Shown: piece by piece, positions 9,063-19,400 of the stretch
How positions within the stretch are numbered: position 1 is the stretch's first letter
Layout: each line of letters begins with the position of its first letter
Origin: an uncultured Bacteroidales bacterium
Lineage (GTDB): Bacteria > Bacteroidota > Bacteroidia > Bacteroidales > UBA932
NCBI GenBank assembly: GCA_900316245.1
Contig: ONCE01000008.1
Coordinates: 52,256 to 116,255, forward strand
DNA length: 64,000 bases
Reading direction: 5' to 3'
Translations under genes and position numbers: made by a program
Notes under the pieces: generated by a model
What the model was told of the DNA's origin: nothing
The model's input: the letters and a program-made list of their open reading frames with translations, nothing else
Database searches by the model: none

Positions 9063-9304
9063 TGACCAGGGAAGAAGTGTTTGAAGGCCTCAAGGAGGTC
9101 CTGTCCGTGATCCGTCCCAAGACGGACCTGTCCAAGGTGAATTTCGATACCGAGCTCGTCCGCGAGCTCGGCATCGACTCCCTTTCCATGATGCTGCTGG
9201 CCCTGGCCTCCGAGGAGAAATTCCAAATGAAATTCCCCGAAGGAAAACCGCTGCCGGTAACCGTCGGGGAAGTGTGTGATACTATAATTGAGGAGAGAGG
9301 CTAG
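9059..9304 (+). CDS. Acyl carrier protein
   Basis: 81 residues, acidic, four-helix carrier type. The phosphopantetheine attachment serine sits in LGIDSLSMM (DSL motif, about residue 41). Coupled by ATGA overlap to the ligase upstream, which probably loads it. Divergent enough from a housekeeping AcpP that a role in a dedicated acyl transfer (lipid or small metabolite) is more likely. Its stop overlaps that of the convergent GNAT gene (shared CTAG). Confidence 0.85.
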   Translation: MMTREEVFEGLKEVLSVIRPKTDLSKVNFDTELVRELGIDSLSMMLLALASEEKFQMKFPEGKPLPVTVGEVCDTIIEERG

Positions 9305-10443
9305 ATTTCTTCGGCCTTGATTTCCTTTACATAACTGCGGCGACGTTGATACGGCTGCGGGTCGTAGGGCTCAAAGAGCGTCTGCACCTTGTAGTTTTCT
9401 TCCAGCTGCGGGTTCATTAACATCCGCTTGATTCCCAGGCGGATGTAATTTTCGTGCAGGTACTTGGTCATCAGGAGGGCGGCGCCTTTGGCCTGGTACT
9501 CCGGCAGCACGCCAATCAGAAGGCCTTCCGTGATGTGGTTCTTCTTGGCATTGAGCCAGGGGAGGATGTGTATCCAGCCAAAGGGGAAGATGCGGCCCTT
9601 GGCCTTGCGCACGCCGGCGCTGATGTGCGGGCAGGTAACGGTAAAGGCCACCAGCTCGTCTTTTTCGTTTACTACAAAGGCTACCAGGTCCTTATCCAGA
9701 ACCGGGACGTACTGTCTTACATATCCGTCAATCTGCTTTTCAGAGAGTTTGGTGTACTCATAAAGGGGATCGAAGGCCGCGTTGAGCACATGGAACATCT
9801 CACGGCCGCGGCGGGCCATCTGCTTAAGGGAATGGGCTTTATAGATATGCAGGCCGAAACGCTTTTCAATAATTTCGGCATATTTGTACATGGGGGGCAG
9901 TTCCTCGTTGAAATTGAGGAAACGCTGCGTCCAGTCCACGTCTTTGGTAAAGCCGAGCCGCTCCAGGTATTCGGGATAATAGGGGTAGTTGTAAATGACG
10001 GTGAAAGGACTCTCTTTTTCGAAGCCGTCTACCAGCAGGCCTTCGCGGTCCATATCCGTGAAGCCCAGGGGACCTTTGATTTGGGTGGCGCCGCGCTTGG
10101 CGCCCCAGACAATAACCGTATCGATGAGGGTTTTGGCTACGTCAAAGTCTTCGATGAAGTCTATCCAGCCAAAACGGACGGTGTTTTCTCCAAATTTCTT
10201 ATTGGCCCGGTGGTTGATGATGGCCGCCACACGGCCCACGATCTTCTTGTCTCTGTAGGCCAGGAAAAGCTCTTTTTCGCAGAACTCCAGGGAAGGATTC
10301 TCCGGTCCCAGGGAGTTGAATTCGTCGCTTTCAAAAGCCGGGACGTAGTTCTCGCAGTCTTTGTATAGGTCCAGGGGAAAGCGGATAAATGCCTTGAGCA
10401 TTTTACGGTCTTCCACCGTGCGAATAGTTATTTCAGGTTTCAT
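9301..10443 (-). CDS. GNAT-superfamily N-acetyltransferase-like protein
   Basis: 380 residues from the ATG at 10443; a GTG two codons upstream is also possible. Large GNAT-fold family common in Bacteroidetes: N-terminal part with IVGRVAAIINHRANKKF and a C-terminal acetyl-CoA-binding type strand-helix (LLIGVLPEYQAKGAALLMTKYL, with the pattern near QxxGxG/A). Substrate unknown. It has its own promoter and is separated from the SusD gene upstream by a strong terminator. Confidence 0.75.
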   Translation of the reverse strand: MKPEITIRTVEDRKMLKAFIRFPLDLYKDCENYVPAFESDEFNSLGPENPSLEFCEKELFLAYRDKKIVGRVAAIINHRANKKFGENTVRFGWIDFIEDFDVAKTLIDTVIVWGAKRGATQIKGPLGFTDMDREGLLVDGFEKESPFTVIYNYPYYPEYLERLGFTKDVDWTQRFLNFNEELPPMYKYAEIIEKRFGLHIYKAHSLKQMARRGREMFHVLNAAFDPLYEYTKLSEKQIDGYVRQYVPVLDKDLVAFVVNEKDELVAFTVTCPHISAGVRKAKGRIFPFGWIHILPWLNAKKNHITEGLLIGVLPEYQAKGAALLMTKYLHENYIRLGIKRMLMNPQLEENYKVQTLFEPYDPQPYQRRRSYVKEIKAEEI

Positions 10444-10462
10444 TTTCACGTCTTTGTGATTG

Positions 10463-10470
10463 CAAAGATA
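10463..10470 (-). promoter_or_regulatory. Promoter of the GNAT gene (-7 box TATCTTTG)
   Basis: Perfect TAnnTTTG on the minus strand, about 20 bases before the ATG at 10443, directly downstream of the susCD terminator. Confidence 0.7.
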
Positions 10471-10484
10471 CTAATTTCTTGGCA

Positions 10485-10515
10485 ATAAAAAAGGCCTCCC
10501 GAAAGGGGAGGCCTC
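10485..10515 (-). terminator. Rho-independent terminator after SusD copy 1
   Basis: On the minus strand: GAGGCCTCCCC, loop TTTC, GGGAGGCC followed by TTTTTTATT. An 8-bp GC-rich stem plus T-run, 17 bases after the SusD stop. Confidence 0.85.
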
Positions 10516-10531
10516 TATTAAGCGGTGAGAA

Positions 10532-12130
10532 TTAATCCAGCGTGATCAGATCGTTGTAGTCTGTTTCGTTCCTGGGGATCTTCCAGGTCCACTTGTTGCC
10601 GTCTCCTACATTGATAGTAATGGCAAAGGCGTCGGCGAAGCTACCGCCCTGGGCCTTGTTCTTGCGCACGATGGGCTCATTCCAACGCTTATAGTCGTAC
10701 CAGTCAAAGCCTTCACCCCAGAGGTCTACTCTGCGGTAGAGCTTTACCTCGGTGAGGAGTTCGGCACCGGTCTTGGTGCAGCTATAAGAAGGATCCAAGT
10801 TCTTGTTGAGTTCATTCAGCAGCCCCTGAACCTTGGCGTCCTGTCCACCAATGTGGCAGAGGGCTTCGGCCTCGGCCAGATACATCTCAGCAGAACGATA
10901 GATATTGAAGCTGCCACCGCCGGGATAGAAGGTGCACTGGAACTTGAACTGCATGTACTGGTAGACATGACTTGTGTATGCCTTCTGTGAAGAATCATAG
11001 TACAGCTTGTTACCGTATTCTGTGCAGGCACGGGTAAACAGCTTCTTGGTGCTGCGGCCGGCAGCATTGAGCTCTGCAGCTTCTTCTGCAGTGGGCTCCA
11101 GCCAGAGGGCGCGGCGCACATCGGAGGAAGGAATCTGGTCATAGAGTTCCTTGCTGATAGCCAAGGGATATTGACGTGCCATGGAGCTGGAAGCGTTGGA
11201 ACCCTGGTAAGAGAAGAACGCATAGTAGTAGATGGTCTGATCCTCTGCGTCATACACGCCCCAGAGCCATTCGTTATTGGGAGTACTGAATCCTCCGTCC
11301 ATGTACTCTTCTTTGCTCATGAGAGGGTGGCCCTTGCGGGCTTCGGGAGCGCAGGCCGCTACCGTGTTCCAGTCTTCGCGGACCAGGGCGGCGCGGGCCT
11401 TCACGGCAAAAGCCACGTTGGCATCGGGCAGGAAGAAGTCCGCTTTTGCGCGGGAGAGACCGCTCTCGTTGAAGAGACGGATGGCTTCGTCGCAGTCGTC
11501 GTAAATCTGTTTGTAGCATTCGGCCTGGGTAGAAAGGGCCATCTCGTAACCAATTTCAGGATCCTCGTCGGGGTCCGGAGTGAGACGGAGGACCACACCA
11601 GGACCGGCGCCGTTGTTGCTGTCCTGCCAGCGATAGGCGTACAGCTGCATGAGCATGGTGAAAGCATGGGCGCGGTAAACCAGGGCCTGGGCCTTGATGA
11701 ACTTACGCTCGGCCTCAGGACCTTCTGCGTTGTCCACATTCTTGATAATCATATTGGCGTTGCCAATAACCTTATAATAGTAGAACCAGGGATAAGTCAG
11801 GTAAACGGAGTTTACCATCTCGTTATAAGTGTGGTTCCACAGGACAGCCCAGCCGGTATGGTTGCATCGCTGGAGGTCGTTACCAAAGTTACCGTACCAG
11901 GTCTTGATGACACCTTCACCATTGAGGCCCTGGTTGCTCAGGTACTGGCTGGTCATCATTTTGGCAATACCGTTGATGGCCAGCTTACAATTCTCCGTGG
12001 TAGAAAAGATAGTTGCAGGGGATACGGAGCTCTCGGGAGCGGTTTCCATATAATCCTTGGCGCAAGCTGAGGCCAGGAAGATAGCTGCAATCACTAAAGA
12101 GATTCTGATGATATTTTTCATAACTTTCAT
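10532..12130 (-). CDS. SusD/RagB-family nutrient-binding lipoprotein (copy 1)
   Basis: 532 residues. Lipoprotein signal (LVIAAIFLASAC) and the SusD/RagB helical TPR-rich fold (for example AQALVYRAHAFTMLMQLY, YKQIYDDCDEAIRLF). It caps a SusC porin at the cell surface and binds oligosaccharide or peptide before TonB-driven uptake. Starts 12 bases after the SusC gene; strong terminator behind. Very similar to the SusD at 19763-21337 over its full length, but with its own C-terminal differences and a short insertion around SSQKAYTSH. No glycoside hydrolase or protease is adjacent to identify the ligand. Confidence 0.92.
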   Translation of the reverse strand: MKVMKNIIRISLVIAAIFLASACAKDYMETAPESSVSPATIFSTTENCKLAINGIAKMMTSQYLSNQGLNGEGVIKTWYGNFGNDLQRCNHTGWAVLWNHTYNEMVNSVYLTYPWFYYYKVIGNANMIIKNVDNAEGPEAERKFIKAQALVYRAHAFTMLMQLYAYRWQDSNNGAGPGVVLRLTPDPDEDPEIGYEMALSTQAECYKQIYDDCDEAIRLFNESGLSRAKADFFLPDANVAFAVKARAALVREDWNTVAACAPEARKGHPLMSKEEYMDGGFSTPNNEWLWGVYDAEDQTIYYYAFFSYQGSNASSSMARQYPLAISKELYDQIPSSDVRRALWLEPTAEEAAELNAAGRSTKKLFTRACTEYGNKLYYDSSQKAYTSHVYQYMQFKFQCTFYPGGGSFNIYRSAEMYLAEAEALCHIGGQDAKVQGLLNELNKNLDPSYSCTKTGAELLTEVKLYRRVDLWGEGFDWYDYKRWNEPIVRKNKAQGGSFADAFAITINVGDGNKWTWKIPRNETDYNDLITLD

Positions 12131-12142
12131 CTCATTAACAGG

Positions 12143-15100
12143 TTAGAAGCGCACATTGATTCCGGCGGTGACAACGCGGGCCGTTACGAAGTCGTTGCTG
12201 CTGGTGGTACCGCTAAAGTTGTACTGGGGGTTGAGACCCTTGCGGGCAGCAAACGTGAAGAGATTCTCGCAAGCCACGGATACGGAAAGACCCTGGACCT
12301 GGAGCGGAGTGAGCCAACGTTTGGGCAGCTCGTATGAGAGGGCAATGTTCTTGATCACCAGGTAATTGCCGGAGGTAAGCCAACGGGTGGAGGTGCCTGC
12401 ATCGTTGGAGATGGTAACATCCTTCCCGTTCATCTTATAAGTGCTGAAGGTGTACAGCATGGGAGTGCCGTTGGGATCGATACGGTCGGGGCTGTCCACC
12501 GACATGCCAACGGGGGCTTCCGTCCAGCTGTTCAGGTTGTCCTGGTGGGCGCTGCTGGGATTGGCGCTTACGCCCATCTTTCCGGCATAGAGGCCGTCAT
12601 AGACCTTGGAGCCCAGGGCATAGGTGAAGAGGGTGGAGAGGGTAAGACCCTTCCAGCTCAGGTTCAGGCCGAAGGCGCCGTACACAGTAGGCGTAGCGGT
12701 GCCGGACCAGTCCTTCTTACCATAGGAACCGGGGTTCCAAACGTAGGGCTGACCATTGATGATGGTGTAGTTCTGGGCTTCCATCAGAGTGTGGGCGTTG
12801 CCATCCTCATCGGTAGCGGAACCGTAAATCACATTACCATCCTTGGTGTTGTCGTCGGTGATGTAGAAACGCTCGTCGTCGAACTGATAGAGGGACAGAC
12901 CGGTGAGCTGGTCCACGCCGGCATACTGATACAGCCAGAAAGCGTAGCGGTCTCCGCCTTCCACGAAGCGCTTGGTACCGTCAATGATACCGTCCTTGCG
13001 GTTCTGTTCCGGCAGGGAGATGATGCGGTTCTTCAGGAACGTGGCGTTGGCAAAGACGTTGAGTCTGAAGTTGCGGTTGCGCACAATGTCAACGTCGGTC
13101 TCGATTTCGACACCGCGGTTGGACATGGTGCCTACGTTACGCGTAACGGAGGGGTTGGTGCCACCTGTAGAGGTAGGACCGGCAGAAATGGGCAGAATCA
13201 CGCTGAAGAGCAGGTCCTTGTTGCGGCGGTCAAAATACTCGATATTGAGATTCCAGCGGTTGAACAGGCGGGATTCGATACCTACACCCCAGGACTGACC
13301 GGTTTCCCACTTGAGCTGCTCGTTGCCAAGCTGACTCAGGTAGTAAGCGCCCTTATTGGCGTTTTGGTCAGAGGTATAGAGAGCCTGGTAGCCATACAGA
13401 CCGGAACCGGAGTCGTTACCTACCTGGCCAAAGTCTGCACGGAGTTTGAGGCTGTTGACCCAGGTGACGTCCTGCATGAATTCTTCCTTGGAGATCATCC
13501 AGTTGGCACCGATACTCCAGAAGTTACCCCAGCGGACATCGCTGGCGAAGCGGGAAGAACCATCACGACGGAAGGAAGCCTCCACGTTGTACTTGTCCAT
13601 ATAGTTGTAACGGACACGGGAGAGGAAGCTTTCCGTGCGGTAGTTGTTGGCATAGTTGTACAGGTCGGTGATGGAGGTGAAGTTGTTCAGGTTGTTTACA
13701 CCGGGGAACACTTCGGCCGTCTTGTAACCGTACATGTAGTCGTAGTAGTTGGCATAGTTTTCGTGGCCGAGGAGGGCACTTACGCTATGCTTGCCAAACT
13801 GGTGGGCCCAGCGCAGCTGCTGCTGGAAGGTGTAGTTCTTGTAAACGTATTCTACACGTTTTCCACGACCGTGGTTACCTACACCGTCGCCGATGACGGC
13901 GGAATCGTAGGTCTGGTTCACGGAGTTGCGCAGACTGATATTGCCGGTTACGCTGAAGGTGAAGTCCTTGAGGAAGTAGACCTCGGCGGTAGCAATGGCA
14001 TTGACCGTATTGCGGAGGGTCTTGTCCTGGTTGAGTTCGTTCTCCCATATCACGTGACGGTTGGGATACTGGTTACGGGTGGTAACAGACGTTCCGGTTT
14101 CGTCTACATAGGAACCGGGGTCGTACTGCTTGTTCCCGTCAATGTCCAGGATATATTCGCCGGTATTGATATTGTGCAGGTGAACAGGATAGATAGGGGC
14201 AATGTTGCGGCAATACATGAACGGGTTGATATAGGAAGAAGAGCCCGTAGAGGTATTGAGGAAGTTCTGATGGGTGGCGTCTACATTCAGGCCGAACTTG
14301 AGGTAGCTGGTGGGCTTGACGTTTACGGAAGCACGGCCGGACAGACGGTTGAAGCCGGAAGTGCGGAGGTAACCGTTCTCATCCAGATATCCGACAGACA
14401 TATAGTAGTCACTCTTGTTGGTAGCGCCGCTGGCGCTCACATTGTATTCCTGGCGGAAACCACGGCGGATAGCCTGGTCAAACCAGTTGATATCGTCTGC
14501 ATAACCACTCTTGATGGCGGCATCGGATACCAGGTGGCCGTCCTTGAACAGGGCGTTGTCGGCCTTGTCGAAGATGTTCAGAATGAGACGCTCGGTGATG
14601 AGATTTTCGTTGGCATAAGTGATGGCCGCTTCGGCGGAATCTCCATAGTAATACTGGCGGTCATTCTTGAGGGCGCGCCAGGAGATGTCCATGAATTCGC
14701 GGGCGTCTGCCAGCTGATACTCGGGAATACCTCTCTCGTACACACCGGCAGAGATGCTGGCCTGCACGGAAATGCGGCCCTGGGTACCCTTCTTGGTGGT
14801 GATGAGGATCACACCGTTGGAGGCTCGGTTACCATACAGGGCGGCTGAAGCAGCATCCTTGAGGACGGTCATGGACTCAATATCGGCCGGGTTCAAGTCT
14901 GCAATGCTGCCACCGAACGGAACACCGTCAATCACGTACAGGGGAGAGGAGCTACCGTTTACGGTACCGTTACCACGAATCATGATGGAAGGGGCAGAAC
15001 CGGGGTTGCCATAGGTGCTGTTGACCTGCACGCCGGTTACCGTACCTTCCAGGGCCGAAGTGACGGTGGAAGTGGGACGATTAGCAATCTTCTCAGAGGT

Positions 15101-15478
15101 TACGGAAGAAATCGCGCCAGTAAGGGAAGACTTCTTGGCGGCACCGTAGGCGATGGTGACCACGGCCTCGTCCAGGGCTTCGGCATCAGAGGTCATAACC
15201 ACGTTGACGGTGGCCTTGATGGGAAGTTCCTGGGTAACCAGGCCGATAAAGGAGAATACCAGTTCCTTTGCGTTGGAAGGGACCCCGGTAATGAGGTAGG
15301 TTCCGTCCACGTCCGTGATAGCACCCACGTTGGTGCCCTTGACCATTACGGACACACCCGGAAGGGGAGAGCCGTCCTCGTCAAAGGTAACCTTACCACG
15401 CACGGTGGAGGGAGCCTGAGCGGAGGCGATACCTACCATGACCAGCAAAGCGGTCACGAAAAGAAATAATCTCTTCAT
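12143..15478 (-). CDS. SusC/RagA-family TonB-dependent outer-membrane transporter (copy 1)
   Basis: 1111 residues. Signal peptide (LLVMVGIASA), carboxypeptidase-regulatory-like beta-sandwich (about 25-100, VRGKVTFDEDGSPLPGVSV), plug domain (IMIRGNGTVNGSSSPLYVIDG, TVLKDAASAALYGNRASNGV) and a 22-strand type barrel ending in NVRF with terminal Phe. TonB-dependent import of a large nutrient with the SusD lipoprotein downstream. By eye well over 80% identical to the SusC at 16412-19750, with almost the entire last 85 residues the same. I see no TAnnTTTG box in the 110 bases upstream, unlike copy 2, so expression of this copy is doubtful in the present arrangement. Confidence 0.93.
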   Translation of the reverse strand: MKRLFLFVTALLVMVGIASAQAPSTVRGKVTFDEDGSPLPGVSVMVKGTNVGAITDVDGTYLITGVPSNAKELVFSFIGLVTQELPIKATVNVVMTSDAEALDEAVVTIAYGAAKKSSLTGAISSVTSEKIANRPTSTVTSALEGTVTGVQVNSTYGNPGSAPSIMIRGNGTVNGSSSPLYVIDGVPFGGSIADLNPADIESMTVLKDAASAALYGNRASNGVILITTKKGTQGRISVQASISAGVYERGIPEYQLADAREFMDISWRALKNDRQYYYGDSAEAAITYANENLITERLILNIFDKADNALFKDGHLVSDAAIKSGYADDINWFDQAIRRGFRQEYNVSASGATNKSDYYMSVGYLDENGYLRTSGFNRLSGRASVNVKPTSYLKFGLNVDATHQNFLNTSTGSSSYINPFMYCRNIAPIYPVHLHNINTGEYILDIDGNKQYDPGSYVDETGTSVTTRNQYPNRHVIWENELNQDKTLRNTVNAIATAEVYFLKDFTFSVTGNISLRNSVNQTYDSAVIGDGVGNHGRGKRVEYVYKNYTFQQQLRWAHQFGKHSVSALLGHENYANYYDYMYGYKTAEVFPGVNNLNNFTSITDLYNYANNYRTESFLSRVRYNYMDKYNVEASFRRDGSSRFASDVRWGNFWSIGANWMISKEEFMQDVTWVNSLKLRADFGQVGNDSGSGLYGYQALYTSDQNANKGAYYLSQLGNEQLKWETGQSWGVGIESRLFNRWNLNIEYFDRRNKDLLFSVILPISAGPTSTGGTNPSVTRNVGTMSNRGVEIETDVDIVRNRNFRLNVFANATFLKNRIISLPEQNRKDGIIDGTKRFVEGGDRYAFWLYQYAGVDQLTGLSLYQFDDERFYITDDNTKDGNVIYGSATDEDGNAHTLMEAQNYTIINGQPYVWNPGSYGKKDWSGTATPTVYGAFGLNLSWKGLTLSTLFTYALGSKVYDGLYAGKMGVSANPSSAHQDNLNSWTEAPVGMSVDSPDRIDPNGTPMLYTFSTYKMNGKDVTISNDAGTSTRWLTSGNYLVIKNIALSYELPKRWLTPLQVQGLSVSVACENLFTFAARKGLNPQYNFSGTTSSNDFVTARVVTAGINVRF

Positions 15479-15489
15479 AGGTTAAATGA

Positions 15490-15501
15490 TTAAGTTAAAC
15501 A
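15490..15501 (-). repeat. Inverted repeat, left arm, upstream of SusC copy 1
   Basis: TTAAGTTAAACA here is repeated in inverted orientation at 16390-16401; it sits at the same distance (about 11 bases) from the ATG of each SusC gene. A second shared octamer AAACGGTC is at 15547-15554 (inverted at 16343-16350). Together with the SusC and SusD genes these form the inner ends of a 5-kb inverted duplication. Confidence 0.7.
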
Positions 15502-15555
15502 ATAAATTGATATAATTGAGCTATTTATCTTACACTACCCACTAATAAACGGTCC

Positions 15556-15563
15556 TATATTTG
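15556..15563 (+). promoter_or_regulatory. Promoter of the recombinase gene (-7 box TATATTTG)
   Basis: Perfect TAnnTTTG, 32 bases before the ATG of the serine recombinase. Confidence 0.65.
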
Positions 15564-15595
15564 TAGCAATTTGTAAGCATAAAAAGTCCAACTTT

Positions 15596-16200
15596 ATGAA
15601 TTTCGCCTATATTCGGGTAAGTACGGAGATACAGTCCTATGAAGGCCAGCGTTTCGAAATCGAGCACTGGAGTGCCCAGAACGGTATAATCATAGACAAG
15701 TGGGTACAGGAAAAAGTGTCTGGAAATCAGCGCTTACAAAAAAGAACCCTCGGTAAACTCCTGAAACAGATGCGAAAAGGAGACATACTTGTCTGTACGG
15801 AAATCTCCCGTCTGGGCCGAAATATGATGATGGTGATGTCCATCCTGAACACCTGTTCGCAGAAAGGGATTCAGATCCGGTCCATCAAGGACAATTTTGA
15901 GCTTTCAGACTCCCTGAATTCGAAGATAATTGCCTTCGCATTCTCCCTGGCGGCCGAGATTGAGCGCAACCTAATATCCCAGCGCACGCGCGAGGCGCTC
16001 GCTGCCAAAAAATACGCCGGCATCAAGCTGGGACGGCCTTCCGGCCCCTCAAAACAACGGAAATGTTTTGAGGACCACTATGAAATGATTTTACGGAATC
16101 TGGACAACGGACAAACTATCAGACAGATAGCCCTACGCTGAAGATGCATCCCAATACGCTGTCCAGATATTTGAAGGAGAAAAATAACGGTCCCTTTTGA
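15596..16200 (+). pseudogene. Mpi/Hin-like serine recombinase, frameshifted in the DNA-binding domain
   Basis: The open frame gives 181 residues ending at a TGA at 16139-16141. It contains the resolvase/invertase catalytic domain: YIRVSTEIQS with catalytic Ser9, EISRLGRNMM arginines, and a long E helix (AFSLAAEIERNLISQRTREALAAKK). The C-terminal Hin-type helix-turn-helix begins (NLDNGQTIRQIALR) and is cut off; reading on after one missing base gives KMHPNTLSRYLKEKNNGPF and a stop at 16198, exactly the rest of a helix-turn-helix. A single-base deletion in what was CGCCTGAAG is the simplest explanation. Intact length would be about 200, as in B. fragilis Mpi, which inverts promoters. Located between two head-to-head SusC genes. 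Could be inactive, a sequencing error, or rescued by frameshifting. Confidence 0.8.
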
Positions 16201-16362
16201 ATGGAATCTGCATATTTATCGCAGGAAATAGCATTTTTTTCACAAAATATGCTTATCTTGTGAACCACTTGTTATTAAATTTACTTAAAAAGTGTAGATA
16301 TTTAACAGGCAGAAAAGACCTTGAAAAGACTTAACAATTAACGACCGTTTTCTGTTAATTTG

Positions 16363-16370
16363 TTACTTTG
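16363..16370 (+). promoter_or_regulatory. Likely promoter of SusC-SusD copy 2 (-7 box TTACTTTG)
   Basis: TTACTTTG is one base from TAnnTTTG and lies about 41 bases before the SusC ATG, leaving an AT-rich leader. The matching place in front of copy 1 has no such box. Confidence 0.4.
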
Positions 16371-16389
16371 GATATGTTTATTTTTTATA

Positions 16390-16401
16390 TGTTTAACTTA
16401 A
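16390..16401 (+). repeat. Inverted repeat, right arm, upstream of SusC copy 2
   Basis: TGTTTAACTTAA, the inverted counterpart of 15490-15501, 10 bases before the SusC ATG; marks the shared leader of the two duplicated susC genes. Confidence 0.7.
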
Positions 16402-16411
16402 AACTTTACCT

Positions 16412-19400
16412 ATGAAGAGATTAGTTCTTTTCTTGACCAGTATTTTGGTCATGGCAGGTATCGCCTCTGCACAGGCCCCCTCCACGGTTCGTGGCAAGGT
16501 CACCTTTGATGAGGACGGATCCCCGATTCCGGGCGCTTCCGTATTTGTTAAGGGTACCACAGTGGGTGTGGTAACCGACGTAGACGGTACCTATGTGCTT
16601 ATGGGCGTTCCCAACAACGCCACCACGCTGGTGTTTTCCTGCATCGGAATGGTGTCTCAGGAACTTCCTGTCAAAGCCGTTGTCAATGTGGTAATGTCCT
16701 CCGACGCCGAAGCTCTGGAGGAGGCCGTAGTTACCATCGCTTACGGTGCAGCCAAGAAGTCTACCCTTACGGGCGCCATTTCTTCCGTCAGCGCTGAAAA
16801 GATTGCCACCCGTCCCACTTCTTCCGTTACTTCCGCCCTGGAAGGCACGGTAACCGGTGTCCAGGTGAACAGCACCTACGGCAACCCCGGTTCCAGCCCC
16901 TCCATCATGATCCGCGGTAACGGTACCGTGAACGGCAGCTCCTCTCCTCTGTATGTGATTGACGGTGTTCCTTTCGGTGGCAGTATCGCCGACCTGAACC
17001 CTACCGATATCGAGTCCATGACCGTCCTGAAGGATGCCGCTTCCGCCGCCCTGTACGGTAACCGCGCTTCCAACGGTGTTATCCTCATTACTACCAAGAA
17101 GGGTACCCAGGGCCGATTCTCCGTGCAGGCCAGCATCTCTGCCGGTGTGTACGAGAGAGGTATTCCCGAGTACGAACTGGCCAATCCCCGTGATTTCATG
17201 GACATTGAATGGCGTGCCATGAAGAACGACCGTCAGTATAACTACGGTGACGACGCCGCTGCTGCCGCCGCCTATGCCGACAAGAACCTCATCGCCGAGC
17301 GCCTCTTCCTGAATATCTTCGACAAGGCTGACAACGCCCTGTTCAGCAATGGCCATCTGGTTTCCGACGCTACCATCAAGCCCGGATTCGCAGAGGATAT
17401 CAACTGGTTTGACCAGACCATCCGCAAGGGTTTCCGCCAGGAGTACAACGTGAGCGCCAGCGGTGCCACCAACAAGAGCGACTATTATATGTCTGTCGGT
17501 TACCTGGATGAGAACGGTTACCTCCGCACTTCCGGCTTCAACCGTCTGTCCGGCCGCGCTTCCGTCAATATCAAGCCCACCACTTACCTGAAACTGGGTT
17601 TGAATGTGAACGCTACCCACCAGAACTTCCTCAATACTTCCACGGGCTCCTCTTCCTATGTGAACCCGTTCATGTATTGCCGTAACATCGCCCCCATCTA
17701 TCCCGTGCACCTGCACGACGTGAACACCGGCGAATATATCCTGGACGCCAACGGCAACAAGCAGTATGACGGCGGTTCCTACACCGACGCCGACGGCACC
17801 GTGATCGTTACCCGTAACCAGTATGCAGACCGCCACGTCATCTGGGAGAATGAACTCAACCAGGACAAGAGCGTCCGCAACACCATCAACGCCATCGCTA
17901 CCGCCGAGGTGTACTTCCTGAAGGACTTCACCTTCACCGTGACCGGTAACATCGGCCTCCGCAGCGACATCGAGCAGACCTACAACTCCGCCGTCATCGG
18001 TGACGGTAAGGGTAACAACGGCCGTGGCAGCCGCGACGAGTACAACTACAAGAACTACACGTTCCAGCAGCAGCTGCGTTGGGCCCACCAGTTTGGCAAG
18101 CATAGCGTGAACGTCCTCATCGGCCACGAGAACTATGCCAACTACTACGACTATCTGTACGGTTACAAGACCAACGAGGTGTTCCCCAACGTGAACCATC
18201 TCCGTAACTTCACCGATATCACCAGCCTGTACAACTACGGTAACAACTACCGCACGGAAAGCTATCTCTCCCGTGTCCGTTACAACTATATGGACAAGTA
18301 CAATGTGGAGGCTTCCTTCCGCCGTGACGGTTCTTCCCGTTTCTCCAACACCGCCCGTTGGGGTAACTTCTGGAGCATCGGTGCCAACTGGATGGTTTCC
18401 AAGGAAGAATTCATGCAGAGCGTAACTTGGGTGAACAGCCTCAAGGTCCGCGCCGACTTCGGTCAGGTAGGTAACGACTCCGGTTCCGGTCTCTATGGCT
18501 ACCAGGCCCTCTACACCTCCGGCCAGAACGCCAACGAGGGTGCTTACTGGATTTCCCAGCTGGCCAACGACCAGCTGAAGTGGGAAACCGGCCAGTCCTG
18601 GGGTATCGGTGTCGAATCCCGCCTGTTCAACCGCTGGAATCTCAATATCGAATACTTTGACCGCCGCAACAGGGACCTGCTCTTCAGCGTGATCCTGCCC
18701 ATTACCGCCGGCGGTACCTCCACAGGCGCTTCCAACCCGTCCATCACCAAGAACATCGGTACCATGTCCAACCGCGGTGTCGAAATCGAAACCGACGTGG
18801 ACATTGTCCGCAGCCGTGACTTCAGACTGAACGTGTTTGCCAACGCAACGTTCCTGAAGAACCGCATCATCTCCCTGCCTGAGCAGAACCGCAAGGAAGG
18901 TATCATTGACGGTACCAAGCGCTTCGTGGAAGGCGGTGACCGCTACGCTTTCTGGCTGTATCAGTACGCCGGTGTGGACCAGATGACAGGTCTGTCCCTC
19001 TACAAGTTCGACGACGACCGTTTCTACATCACCGACGACAACACCAAGGACGGTAACGTCATTTATGGTAGCGCCACCGACGAGGAGGGCAACGCCCATA
19101 CCCTGATGGAGGCCAAGAACTACACCGTCATCAATGGTCAGCCCTATGTCTGGAACCCCGGTTCCTATGGTAAGAAAGACTGGTCCGGTACCGCCACTCC
19201 TACCGTGTACGGTTCCTTCGGCCTCAATCTGAGCTGGAAGGGTCTCACCCTTTCCACCCTCTTCACCTACTCCCTGGGCTCCAAGGTATATGACGGCCTC
19301 TATGCCGGCAAGATGGGTGTTGGTTCCACCAGCCCCAGCAGCGTACACGTGGACAACCTGAAGAGCTGGAGCGAGATTCCCGCCGGTATGACGGAAACCA

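Noticed and set aside
12545-14848. 767-codon open frame antisense to SusC copy 1
   Set aside because: Shadow created by the strong C/G third-position bias of SusC; composition (Gly/Val/His-rich) and lack of promoter or ribosome site are not gene-like.
15479-16411. hix/gix-type crossover sites around the recombinase
   Set aside because: Only short shared leader sequences (12 and 8 bases) of the duplicated genes were found, no 26-bp dyad pair typical of Hin/Mpi sites.
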